Origin: Verrucomicrobiota bacterium
Lineage (GTDB): Bacteria; Verrucomicrobiota; Verrucomicrobiia; Opitutales; Opitutaceae
DNA length: 64,000 bases
Direction: 5' to 3'
Assembly (NCBI GenBank): GCA_028293545.1
Contig: JAQGOP010000046.1
Location: 1-64,000, forward strand
In this document: in pieces, positions 1-8,526 of the stretch
How the letters are laid out: the number at the start of each line of letters is the position of its first letter
How positions within the stretch are numbered: position 1 is the first letter of the stretch
Notes under the pieces: model-generated
Database searches by the model: none
What the model saw: the letters and a program-made list of their open reading frames with translations, nothing else
Told to the model about the DNA's origin: nothing
Position numbers and translations under genes: made by a program

Positions 1-600
1 CCGGCTTTTGGCCGGACGTTGGCCCCGCGTTACGGGTCTAACCTCTTACCTCTAAGGTTGCTTTAATTTTGCAGTGGGGTGACGCGTTTTCACGCCGCCC
101 CAATTGAGGAGGTTGACGAGCTTTGCCTGGCTCGCTCACTCCCCGCCGTCTCGTCTCCTTTGCGCGCCCCGCTCGCGTTAGCGAGCCGGGCCTTTTGGCG
201 GAGGTTTATTCCGCCGGGAAACGCGACTGCGTTCTGGTCTGCGCAGTAGCAACCATAACCCTCTGGGTAACTGCGTCGGCGCGTAGATCGAAACTCTCTA
301 CGGGCCTGACTCGGCTCGAGCGCGGTTTCTGATCGCGCCTTGCCGCTCAGCTCCTATTTCGTGTGTGAACTGACCGGACACGACTCCGGCCAGAGGAGCT
401 GGTGATATCTGCCTATCAACACCGCTAACGCGGCATTGCAGGGGCCGGCAGCACCAGCTGCCACCGACCATTCCCCGGTCGCCCGGGATTATCCCAGTCG
501 TGCTTTCGGCGGGTTTTTCAGGCCGCCGCGCTGCGACTGTTCTATCAAGGAACGCCGCCCAAACTGTGGCGCCAGTTCCCGAAATAAAGGCTTTGTTCTG
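1..600 (-). ncRNA. candidate large structured non-coding RNA (unidentified, truncated at window edge)
   Basis: No convincing CDS; about 17 consecutive hairpins, e.g. 1-15, 40-59, 76-101 (GAAA loop on minus strand), 171-186 (gctcgc-gtta-gcgagc), 197-215, 282-302, 310-320, 320-338, 422-433, 447-462, 465-481, 485-495, 507-528, plus enclosing stems 348-354/395-401, 242-247/270-275 and 495-500/534-539. Confidence 0.4.
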
Positions 601-796
601 CTCAACTTATTCACTCGTAAAAATGGTGAATAACTTGGGAGTAATCTGACTCACCGGTTGTTCACAGTGGGTTTATCCGCGCATGGACCCCGAATTCCTA
701 AATTCAGCCTGCAGCGCGGACGGCCGCCTGCGTTCCTTTGTGCCGGTGGTCCCTCGATCGGAAATTCGTGGTTGGAAGTTGGCGCGAGCCCGTTCG

Positions 797-3439
797 ATGT
801 TCACCGAACGACTGATGCCTGCTCCTCGCGAACTTCCCATTTACGAACTCGAATCGGCGGTGGTTTCGGCCCTCCGCGCCAGCGGACGATTGATCGTCCA
901 GGCGCCGACCGGGTCCGGAAAATCGACGCAGATCCCGCAGATGCTCCTGCGGCACGGGGTCCTCGGCGATCGCGGCGAAGTGGTTGTGCTCCAGCCGCGC
1001 CGACTGGCTACGCGGATGCTGGCGAAACGCGTCGCTGAGGAGGTCGGGACGCGCCTGGGCGAGATCGTCGGCTACCAGATCCGGCTCGAATCCCGCGTGA
1101 GCGAGCTGACGCGGATCCGGTTCGTGACCGAGGGGATTCTTCTGCGACAAATGTCCTTCGACGCCGAGCTCCGCGGCGTGAAGGCGATTATCTTCGACGA
1201 GTTTCATGAGCGCCATCTCTACGGCGATATCTCGCTCGCGCGGGCGGTGCAGCTGCAGCACACCACGCGGCCCGACCTGAAGGTGATTGTAATGTCCGCG
1301 ACCCTCGACGCCGGTGCGCTCAAAGCCTACCTCGCGCCGTGTGAGGTGCTGGTTTCACAGGGACGGAGCTTCCCCGTCCGCATCGAATATCTCCCGAAGG
1401 CGGTCAACTTCGAACACGAACCGGCGTGGGAAATCGCGGCGCGTGAATGCGAACGCGTCGCGGGCGAGACGACCGGCGACATGCTCGTCTTCATGCCGGG
1501 CGCATACGAAATCAGCCGCACGATGCAGGCGATCCAAGGCGTGAGGACGCTCCGGGATTTCGTGACGTTTCCCTTGCACGGCGAACTTCCGCCGGAGCAG
1601 CAGGACCGCGCGGTCGCGCGCTATGAAAACCGGAAGATCATTGTGTCGACCAACGTGGCCGAGACTTCGTTGACGATCGACGGCGTGACCGCGGTGATCG
1701 ACTGCGGTCTCGCCCGCGTGGCGCGCTTCGACCCTCACCGTGGGATAAATACGCTGTTGGTGGAAAAAATCTCCGTTGCCAGCGCCGACCAGCGCGCGGG
1801 TCGGGCAGGCCGCACGGCGCCCGGTGTGTGCGTGCGATTGTGGACCGAACGCGAACACGGCCAGCGCGCGCTCCAGGAATTGCCCGAGGTGAAGCGGCTG
1901 GATCTGTCGGAAGTGGTACTGACCCTGAAGGCGAGCGGCATCGATGACGTGGTGAATTTCCCGTGGCTGGAACGCCCGGAGCCGAGGGCGCTGGAGCGGG
2001 CGGAATTGTTGCTCACGGATTTGGGTGCGCTCGCGACTGAGGGTCGGGAGGGACCGCTGAGCCCGCCTTCAGGTCTGTCCGCGGACAGCGTTATCGGCAC
2101 GCGGGGCGGTCACGCCCCGCCTCGGATCACGGAGATGGGGCGAAAGATGCTGCGGTTCCCGGTGCATCCGCGTTACGCGCGCATGCTGCTGGCGGCGCAG
2201 GACCGCGGCTGCGTGCGGCCGGTGGCGTTGATGGCGGCGTTGACGCAGGGACGGAATTTCCTCCTGCGCGGGGTGCCGCGCGACGTCGAGCAGGCGCGCG
2301 AGGACACGCTGGGCGAGGAGCATGAAAGCGATTTTTTCCTGCTGATGCGCGCTTGGCGCTTCGCGGACAAAGCTGGCTACAGCCTCGATGCCTGCCGCCG
2401 CCTCGGGATCCACGCACAAGGCGCGCGCCAGGTCGGCCCGCTGTTTGAGCAATTCCTCGCGATCGCCGAAAAGGAGGGGCTCGACGTGAGCGAGCGTCGC
2501 ACCGACGGAGCCGAGATCCGGAAATGCGTGCTGGCCGGTTTCTCCGACCAGCTGGCGCGACGGCTCGACGGCGGGACGCTGCGCTGCGAACTGGTGCACA
2601 ATCGTCGCGGCGTGCTGGCGAGGGAGAGCGCGATCGAGAAATCACCGCTCCTGGTCGCGGCGGAAATCAGCGAGATCGAGGGGCGCGGCGGGGAGGTCAA
2701 CGTGCTGCTTTCGCTCGCGACGGCGATTGAGGAAGCGTGGCTGAGGGAAATTTTCCCCGCCGACTACCGCGAAGTGCGCGGCGTGACTTACGACGAAACG
2801 ATCAAACGGGTCGTGTCGCGGCGCGAACGCCGTTTCCGCGACCTGGTGCTCGATGCGAAGGTGAGCAGCGAAGAAGCACCGTTGAACGAAGCGGCGGCGC
2901 TGTTGACGAAGGAGGTCGTCGCCGGGCGCCTGAAACTCGAGGCGTGGGACGACTCGGTCGAGCAGTGGATCATCCGCGTGAACCGACTGGCGGAATGGTT
3001 TCCCGAATTGGAGGTGAACCCGCTGACCGAGGCCGACCGTGCGACACTCATCGAGCAGATCTGCTACGGGGAGCTGGGTTATCGTGACATCAAGGACAAG
3101 CCGGTGATGCCGGTGCTGAAGGACTGGCTGACCGCGGAGCAGCTGGCGGTGCTGGATGACTACGTGCCGGAAAAACTCACGATGGGAAACGGACGTCGTT
3201 CGAAGCTCACGTACGCGAAGGAAGGGCCGCCGGTGTTGAGCGCGCGGATCCAGGAACTTTATGGGATCGAGGGAAAATTCACGATCGGACACGGGCGGGT
3301 GCCGGTGAAGATCGAAGTGCTCGCGCCGAATCATCGACCGATCCAAGTCACCGACGACCTCGGGAATTTCTGGCGCGAGCAATACCCGAAAGTGAAAGCG
3401 GAGCTGTCGCGCCGCTATCCCCGGCACGAGTGGCGGTAG
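797..3439 (+). CDS. hrpB: ATP-dependent DEAH-box RNA helicase, HrpB-like (ORF open from 683; ATG at 797 preferred)
   Basis: APTGSGKSTQIPQ Walker A, FDEFHERH DEAH-like box, SATLD, QRAGRAGR motif VI, HrpB-type C-terminus (GRRSKLTYAKEGPPVLSARIQELYG). Confidence 0.9.
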   Translation: MFTERLMPAPRELPIYELESAVVSALRASGRLIVQAPTGSGKSTQIPQMLLRHGVLGDRGEVVVLQPRRLATRMLAKRVAEEVGTRLGEIVGYQIRLESRVSELTRIRFVTEGILLRQMSFDAELRGVKAIIFDEFHERHLYGDISLARAVQLQHTTRPDLKVIVMSATLDAGALKAYLAPCEVLVSQGRSFPVRIEYLPKAVNFEHEPAWEIAARECERVAGETTGDMLVFMPGAYEISRTMQAIQGVRTLRDFVTFPLHGELPPEQQDRAVARYENRKIIVSTNVAETSLTIDGVTAVIDCGLARVARFDPHRGINTLLVEKISVASADQRAGRAGRTAPGVCVRLWTEREHGQRALQELPEVKRLDLSEVVLTLKASGIDDVVNFPWLERPEPRALERAELLLTDLGALATEGREGPLSPPSGLSADSVIGTRGGHAPPRITEMGRKMLRFPVHPRYARMLLAAQDRGCVRPVALMAALTQGRNFLLRGVPRDVEQAREDTLGEEHESDFFLLMRAWRFADKAGYSLDACRRLGIHAQGARQVGPLFEQFLAIAEKEGLDVSERRTDGAEIRKCVLAGFSDQLARRLDGGTLRCELVHNRRGVLARESAIEKSPLLVAAEISEIEGRGGEVNVLLSLATAIEEAWLREIFPADYREVRGVTYDETIKRVVSRRERRFRDLVLDAKVSSEEAPLNEAAALLTKEVVAGRLKLEAWDDSVEQWIIRVNRLAEWFPELEVNPLTEADRATLIEQICYGELGYRDIKDKPVMPVLKDWLTAEQLAVLDDYVPEKLTMGNGRRSKLTYAKEGPPVLSARIQELYGIEGKFTIGHGRVPVKIEVLAPNHRPIQVTDDLGNFWREQYPKVKAELSRRYPRHEWR

Positions 3440-3486
3440 TCCGAGCGAGTTGCGCACGCAGGGGCGCGAAGGTGCCGGGTTTCCGG

Positions 3487-3637
3487 CGTAGCGCAGGCAT
3501 CCTGCCTGCTTCGCTCAGCCCGCGATACCGTTGGTCCGTGAACCTTAAACTCGGGAAAACAGGTAGGACGTAGTTTCCGGTTGTGGCGGGATTGACGACG
3601 CCGGCGCGGCGTCAGCAGGCAGGATGCCTGCGCTACG
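3487..3637. repeat. inverted-repeat pair A: 24-bp perfect arms (3487-3510 / 3614-3637), 103-nt spacer
   Basis: cgtagcgcaggcatcctgcctgct ... agcaggcaggatgcctgcgctacg, between convergent genes. Confidence 0.9.
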
Positions 3638-3656
3638 GCGATCGAGCCGTGCCTTG

Positions 3657-5042
3657 CTAACGCGCCCCGCGTCCGAAGAGTGCCGCCGGAATCGTGGCGA
3701 GCAGGATCTTGAAATCCAGCCACAGCGACCACTGGTCGATATAGTTGAGGTCGAGGCGAACCCAGTCGGCGAAGTCGGCGATGTCGTTGCGCCCGCTGAT
3801 CTGCCACAGGCACGTCAGCCCGGGCTTCACGCTCAGCCGGCGCCGATGCGTGTCGTGGTCGAAACGTTTCACTTCCTCGATCGGGAGCGGCCGCGGGCCC
3901 ACGAGGCTCATCTCGCCGCGCAGCACGTTCCAAAGCTGGGGCAGTTCATCGAGGCTGTGGCGACGCAGGAGCCGGCCGACGGGCGTGACCCGGGGGTCGT
4001 TGGTGACCTTGAATACCGGCCCGCGCATTTCGTTGCGCTCGGCGAGGCTCGCCTGCTCGAGCTCGGCGTCGCTGCGCATCGAGCGAAATTTCAGCATGAG
4101 AAAAGAGCGGCCATTGAGTCCTGAGCGGACTTGCCGGTAGAGCGCGGCGCCGGGCGAGGTGAGCCGAATCGCGATCGCGATCAGCGCCAACAGCGGCGAC
4201 AGCAGCAACAAAAGCAGCGCGGCCAAAACGTAATCCACGAGCTGCTTGACCAGGAGGTGGCTCAACGGCGCGGACTGCGCACGATAATAGAGCACGGCTT
4301 CGCCGCCAAACTGGTCGATCGTGACGTGCGGCGACGGCAGCGTGGACAAGCCCGGGCGGACCAGCACCTCGACGCCTTCATTGGAACACGCGAGAAGCAC
4401 GGACGTGGCCTGGTCGCGGCCGACGCCCGCCAGGTTGAGGATCACGACATTCACGGCCAGTTCATGCAGCATGCCGACGAGTTCTCCGACCGGCTGGGTC
4501 GCCGGGTTGAATTCGCCGGAGTCGACCAATGTATCGCGCTCGAGGCGCGTGAGCGCGTCGCGCAGCAGCTGGTTTTCGCTCGGCAGCCCGACCCAAAGCG
4601 CGCGACGCCGCAGCTGTTCCTGCGCAAAACGCCGGGAATGCAGCCGCGTCGTGACTTCGTAGCGGATATAAACGAGTCCGCCGCCGATCGTGCCGACGAG
4701 GATGATGACCGAGCGCGCGAGTTGGATGCGGATGATGAAAAGAAAAACAATCAGCCCGAAGACGGTGAACACGCAGCTCCGCAGCATGGCGAAAAGCGCG
4801 TGCAGGCGCTGGCCGGTTCGTGGCGATTCATAAAATCCCTGGCCAGCGAGGACCATGGGCCCGAGAAGCGCGACCACGGGCGCGAGCCAGAGATAATCCT
4901 CGATCGCCTCCAGCTCCTGCCAGCCGAGCCAACCCGCACAGGCCGCGCGCAGGAAATAAGCGGCCAGCAGCGCCGTCACGAAGAGGCAGCCATCCGCCAC
5001 CTGGAACAAGCGCGTGCGGGTGCGTTGGGCGTGGGTGAGCAT
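3657..5042 (-). CDS. exopolysaccharide polyprenyl glycosylphosphotransferase (bacterial sugar transferase)
   Basis: N-terminal TM region; C-terminal KFRSMR...GPVFKVTNDPRVTPVGRLLRRHSLDELPQLWNVLRGEMSLVGPRP...KPGLTCLWQISGRN. Confidence 0.92.
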   Translation of the reverse strand: MLTHAQRTRTRLFQVADGCLFVTALLAAYFLRAACAGWLGWQELEAIEDYLWLAPVVALLGPMVLAGQGFYESPRTGQRLHALFAMLRSCVFTVFGLIVFLFIIRIQLARSVIILVGTIGGGLVYIRYEVTTRLHSRRFAQEQLRRRALWVGLPSENQLLRDALTRLERDTLVDSGEFNPATQPVGELVGMLHELAVNVVILNLAGVGRDQATSVLLACSNEGVEVLVRPGLSTLPSPHVTIDQFGGEAVLYYRAQSAPLSHLLVKQLVDYVLAALLLLLLSPLLALIAIAIRLTSPGAALYRQVRSGLNGRSFLMLKFRSMRSDAELEQASLAERNEMRGPVFKVTNDPRVTPVGRLLRRHSLDELPQLWNVLRGEMSLVGPRPLPIEEVKRFDHDTHRRRLSVKPGLTCLWQISGRNDIADFADWVRLDLNYIDQWSLWLDFKILLATIPAALFGRGAR

Positions 5043-5046
5043 CGAG

Positions 5047-5071
5047 AGGTTTTCGCGCCGCGCGAAAACCT
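5047..5071. repeat. palindrome AGGTTTTCGCG-ccg-CGCGAAAACCT, copy 1
   Basis: 11-bp perfect arms; overlaps the stop of the upstream ORF and lies 5 nt before the sugar-transferase start. Confidence 0.9.
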
Positions 5072-5759
5072 AGAAGTTTTTGACGTACGTCACGCCGTTC
5101 GGATCCGTGAACGTCAGTCCTTCGGTCGATACTTTCGTCAGCCGCAGTCCAAGGGTGTAATCGACCATGTCGTTCAACCGGTAAACCCTGTCGTTCATCA
5201 GGACCTTGCTGCCGGTGGCCGAGGAACGAATGCCGGCGACGCGCAGCGAGTCGATGAACGTCAGCATGCGAATATCCTGTCCGTCGGGAAAGACCTTGGC
5301 TGGGGCGGCTGCGGCACCTGCCTCCGTCGTCGCGGGCGCGGGCGCGGCGGTTCCCGTGGGAGCCGGGGCGGGAGGCGCAACCGCGACAGTCGTGCTCGCG
5401 GCGGGCACCGCGGGAGCCAGCGTGGGAATTTTGATTCCGATGGTCGCGCTCGGGGCGTTCGAATCGGGAGCGCCGACACCGGCCGGGGAATTTGCCGCGA
5501 CCGGTTTAACGGCGACCGGCTTGTTCGCGATGGCGGCGGGTTTCGCGCTGCGGGTCAGGGAAAAAATGGTAAGGCCGAGGGCGACGACCACGACGGCGGC
5601 GGCGCTGCCGATCGCGATCACGATCGATTTGTCCTGCGGGGTCGTGCCGCGATTGACGCTCGGCCGCGAGGATCCGCCGCCCGGCATGGGCGGAAGGTCG
5701 GCTCTGTCGCCGCTGCGTTTGCTCTGCGCTTGTTTGAGGGCGTCGTTGATCAGGCTCAT
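5070..5759 (-). CDS. GspB-like / EPS-locus membrane protein (MSLINDALKQAQ N-terminus, one TM, Ala/Pro-rich linker, C-terminal domain)
   Basis: ORF; MSLINDALK-type N-terminus; adjacent to ExeA-like ATPase. Confidence 0.6.
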   Translation of the reverse strand: MSLINDALKQAQSKRSGDRADLPPMPGGGSSRPSVNRGTTPQDKSIVIAIGSAAAVVVVALGLTIFSLTRSAKPAAIANKPVAVKPVAANSPAGVGAPDSNAPSATIGIKIPTLAPAVPAASTTVAVAPPAPAPTGTAAPAPATTEAGAAAAPAKVFPDGQDIRMLTFIDSLRVAGIRSSATGSKVLMNDRVYRLNDMVDYTLGLRLTKVSTEGLTFTDPNGVTYVKNF

Positions 5760-5768
5760 GGCGGCGGC

Positions 5769-6584
5769 TCAGGAGGTCAGGTTGGCCATGTCCTTCGCGG
5801 CACGGCGGGCATCCCAGAAAGTGACTTCGTCGGAGCCGCGGATGAAGGCCGAAAGCAGCGACTTGTCGCAGAGATTGTTGACGATGCGGGGAATTCCCTT
5901 GCTCGCGTGATGGATCGCACGGACCGCCCATTTCGTGAACGTCGGGCGGCCCATGCTGCCGGCCAGGGTAAGGCGATGCTGGATATAATGCGCGACGTCG
6001 GTGTACGACAGCGGGTGAAGCTCGTAATGGACGAGGATGCGTTGGCGCAGCTGCCGGAGTTCCTCCTTCGCGAGCACGGCCTTCAACTCCGGCTGGCCCA
6101 TCAGGATAATCTGGAGGAGCTTTTGCTTGTCCGTTTCCAGGTTGGAGAGAAGGCGGATTTGCTCGAGCACGTCGAAGGAAAGGTTCTGGGCCTCGTCGAT
6201 GATGAGGACGATGTCCTTCCCGGCATGGATGCGCTCGAGCAGGATCCGGTTCATTTGCGCGACGAGGTCGACCTGGCTGCGCGCGAGCTTGGTTTCACCG
6301 AGATCGGTCAGGATGGCCTTGAGCATCTGCGTCTCGGTGACGCGCGGGTTGAGGATCAGCGCGGTGTCGTACTTCGTCGGGTCGAGCTCGTTGAGGAAGC
6401 AGCGGCACAAGGTGGTTTTCCCGCACCCGACTTCGCCGACGAGCACGATGAAGCCTTTCTTTTCCCTCACGCCATATTTGAGGTGCTGGAGGGCTTCTTG
6501 GTGGGTCGGACTGAGGTAGAGGAACCGCGGGTCCGGGGTGATGTTGAACGGCATCTCCTTGAACCCGTAAAAGCTCTGATACAT
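5769..6584 (-). CDS. ExeA/GspA-like AAA ATPase (secretion/EPS-locus ATPase)
   Basis: MYQSFYGFKEMPFNITPDPRFLYLSPTHQEAL, VGEVGCGKTTLCR Walker A, IIDEAQNL Walker B. Confidence 0.85.
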   Translation of the reverse strand: MYQSFYGFKEMPFNITPDPRFLYLSPTHQEALQHLKYGVREKKGFIVLVGEVGCGKTTLCRCFLNELDPTKYDTALILNPRVTETQMLKAILTDLGETKLARSQVDLVAQMNRILLERIHAGKDIVLIIDEAQNLSFDVLEQIRLLSNLETDKQKLLQIILMGQPELKAVLAKEELRQLRQRILVHYELHPLSYTDVAHYIQHRLTLAGSMGRPTFTKWAVRAIHHASKGIPRIVNNLCDKSLLSAFIRGSDEVTFWDARRAAKDMANLTS

Positions 6585-6628
6585 GCGACTTCGAGGTAGG
6601 GGGGCTCCTGGGAAAACGCACGCAAAAA

Positions 6629-6651
6629 GGTTTTTGCGCGGCGCGAAAACC
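6629..6651. repeat. palindrome GGTTTTTGCGC-g-GCGCGAAAACC, copy 2 (one mismatch)
   Basis: same core as 5047-5071. Confidence 0.8.
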
Positions 6652-6727
6652 GAATTTTTGACGAGCGCAGGCGCGGTGGCTTTCTGCGCAACGAATCCGG
6701 GCCGGAACTTGCCAGGGTCCTCAACCT

Positions 6728-6752
6728 AGGTTTTCGCGTTGCGCGAAAACCT
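6728..6752. repeat. palindrome AGGTTTTCGCG-ttg-CGCGAAAACCT, copy 3
   Basis: arms identical to copy 1. Confidence 0.9.
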
Positions 6753-6764
6753 GGGCCTGTTGAT

Positions 6765-7064
6765 TTGGGGCCAAACTCATCCGTGAACCTGCGTCGCCTC
6801 ATCATCAGCGTCTACCTCCTGCTGTTCGTCGGCGTCGGCACCGCTTCGGCGCTGTTTTTTTGGCAGGCCCGGGCCGAGTATACGCAGCTCCGGCAGCAGG
6901 AGGCGGCGAGTCGGCGGCGTCTGGTGGAGATCGAGGCGAAACTGAAGGAGCAGGATAAAATCATCGAACGCCTGCGCACCGACCCGGTCTACGTCGAGAA
7001 GGTCATTCGCCGGAAGCTGCATTATGCCAAGCCTGACGAATTCATCTTCCGGTTCGAGGAATGA
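6765..7064 (+). CDS. FtsB/DivIC-type septum formation initiator (start may be GTG at 6783)
   Basis: short protein, N-terminal TM, coiled coil, ...YVEKVIRRKLHYAKPDEFIFRF C-terminus. Confidence 0.75.
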   Translation: MGPNSSVNLRRLIISVYLLLFVGVGTASALFFWQARAEYTQLRQQEAASRRRLVEIEAKLKEQDKIIERLRTDPVYVEKVIRRKLHYAKPDEFIFRFEE

Positions 7065-7083
7065 CCCTTTTCATTTACGCAAC

Positions 7084-8520
7084 ATGGCTTCGCACGCTCT
7101 GATCGAAAAATTCCAACAAGCCGGCCAAGGCCACGTCTTCGCCTTCCACGATGAACTCTCGCATGAAGCGCAGCGCCATCTCGTCAACGAGGCTTCGGAA
7201 ATCGACCTGGCCGAAGTTGCGCGCCTGACGGGTTCGCTCCTTGGCAAGGAAGGCGCCGCGGGCCTGAACCTCGACGGATTGGCGCCCGCGCCTTTCGAGC
7301 CACTGCCGGCCAACGGCGGCGATGCGGAGGCGTGGGCGCGCGCCAAACAGGCGGGCGAAGAGGCGCTGCGCGCGGGGCGCGTCGCGGCGTTCACCGTCGC
7401 GGGCGGGCAGGGGACCCGCCTCGGTTTCGACGGGCCCAAGGGCACGTTCCCGGTGACACCGCTCAAGCAGAAATCCCTCTTCCAGGTCTTCGCGGAAAAA
7501 ATCCACGCCGCAGGCGTGCGGTACAAGCGTCCGCTGCACTGGTTCATCATGACGAGCCACCAGAACCACGCGGCGACCGTGGCGTTCTTCGAAGAGAATT
7601 CCTATTTCGGCCTCGACAAGGGACGCGTGCATTTTTTCCGGCAGGGACGCATGCCGGCGGTGGATTTCAATGGGAAGATCCTCATGGAATCCAAGGGCAC
7701 GATCGCGCTCTCGCCCGACGGCCATGGCGGTTCATTGCGGGCGTTGGAGCGCAGCGGCGCGCTCGACCTGATGCAGCGCGAGGGGATCGACACGCTGAGT
7801 TATTTCCAGGTCGACAACCCGCTGGTGCGCGCCATCGACCCGGCATTCCTCGGCTGGCACCTCATTCACGGCTCCCAGATGTCCAGCAAGATGGTGCCGA
7901 AGGCATACGCCGAGGAAAAGCTCGGGCACTTCTGCGTGCAGGACGGCCACTCGGTCGTGGTCGAGTATTCGGATCTGCCCATGGCGATGCAGCGGGAGAA
8001 AACACCCGACGGCCAGCTCCGCTACCGGGCCGGGAGCATCGCGATCCACGTGCTCGATCGCGAATTCATCCGCAAGATGGCGAAGTCCGGTGAAAATCCG
8101 GGCGCGGGGGTTTCGCTGCCGTTTCACCGGGCGGACAAAAAAATCCCGACGATCGATGCCGCCGGCCACGCGGTGAAACCGGGGCAGGCCAACGGCGTGA
8201 AGTTCGAGATGTTCGTCTTCGACGCGCTGCCGTTTGCCCGGAACCCGCTCGTGATCGAGACCAGCCGCGCGGACGATTTCTCCCCGGTGAAAAACGCGGA
8301 CGGCGTGGACTCCCCACAGACGGCGCGCGAGGACCAGCTGCGCCAGTTTGCGCGCTGGCTGAACGCGAACGGTGCGAGGATCCAGACCGACGCGAGCGGC
8401 CTGCCCGCAATGTCGGTGGAGGTGTCGCCGATGTTTGGTTACGACGAGGATTCGTTTGCCGAGTCGTGGCGGAAGCTCTCGCTCGCGCCCGAAGTCACCG
8501 AAGGCCTTTATCTTTCCTGA
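7084..8520 (+). CDS. UTP--sugar-1-phosphate uridylyltransferase, UAP/UDP-GlcNAc pyrophosphorylase family
   Basis: VAGGQGTRLGFDGPKGTFPV, FFRQGRMPAVD, SPDGHGGSLRAL. Confidence 0.9.
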   Translation: MASHALIEKFQQAGQGHVFAFHDELSHEAQRHLVNEASEIDLAEVARLTGSLLGKEGAAGLNLDGLAPAPFEPLPANGGDAEAWARAKQAGEEALRAGRVAAFTVAGGQGTRLGFDGPKGTFPVTPLKQKSLFQVFAEKIHAAGVRYKRPLHWFIMTSHQNHAATVAFFEENSYFGLDKGRVHFFRQGRMPAVDFNGKILMESKGTIALSPDGHGGSLRALERSGALDLMQREGIDTLSYFQVDNPLVRAIDPAFLGWHLIHGSQMSSKMVPKAYAEEKLGHFCVQDGHSVVVEYSDLPMAMQREKTPDGQLRYRAGSIAIHVLDREFIRKMAKSGENPGAGVSLPFHRADKKIPTIDAAGHAVKPGQANGVKFEMFVFDALPFARNPLVIETSRADDFSPVKNADGVDSPQTAREDQLRQFARWLNANGARIQTDASGLPAMSVEVSPMFGYDEDSFAESWRKLSLAPEVTEGLYLS

Positions 8521-8526
8521 ATCCCC

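Noticed and set aside
607-690. Cluster of DnaA-box-like 9-mers (ttattcact, inverted ttattcacc, ttgttcaca, tttatccgc) suggesting an origin
   Set aside because: Only approximate matches, two form arms of one small hairpin (607-614/626-633), and no dnaA, dnaN or gidA gene is nearby.
4131-6599. 822-aa plus-strand ORF across the EPS locus
   Set aside because: Spans three clear minus-strand genes and their gaps; artefact of codon bias.
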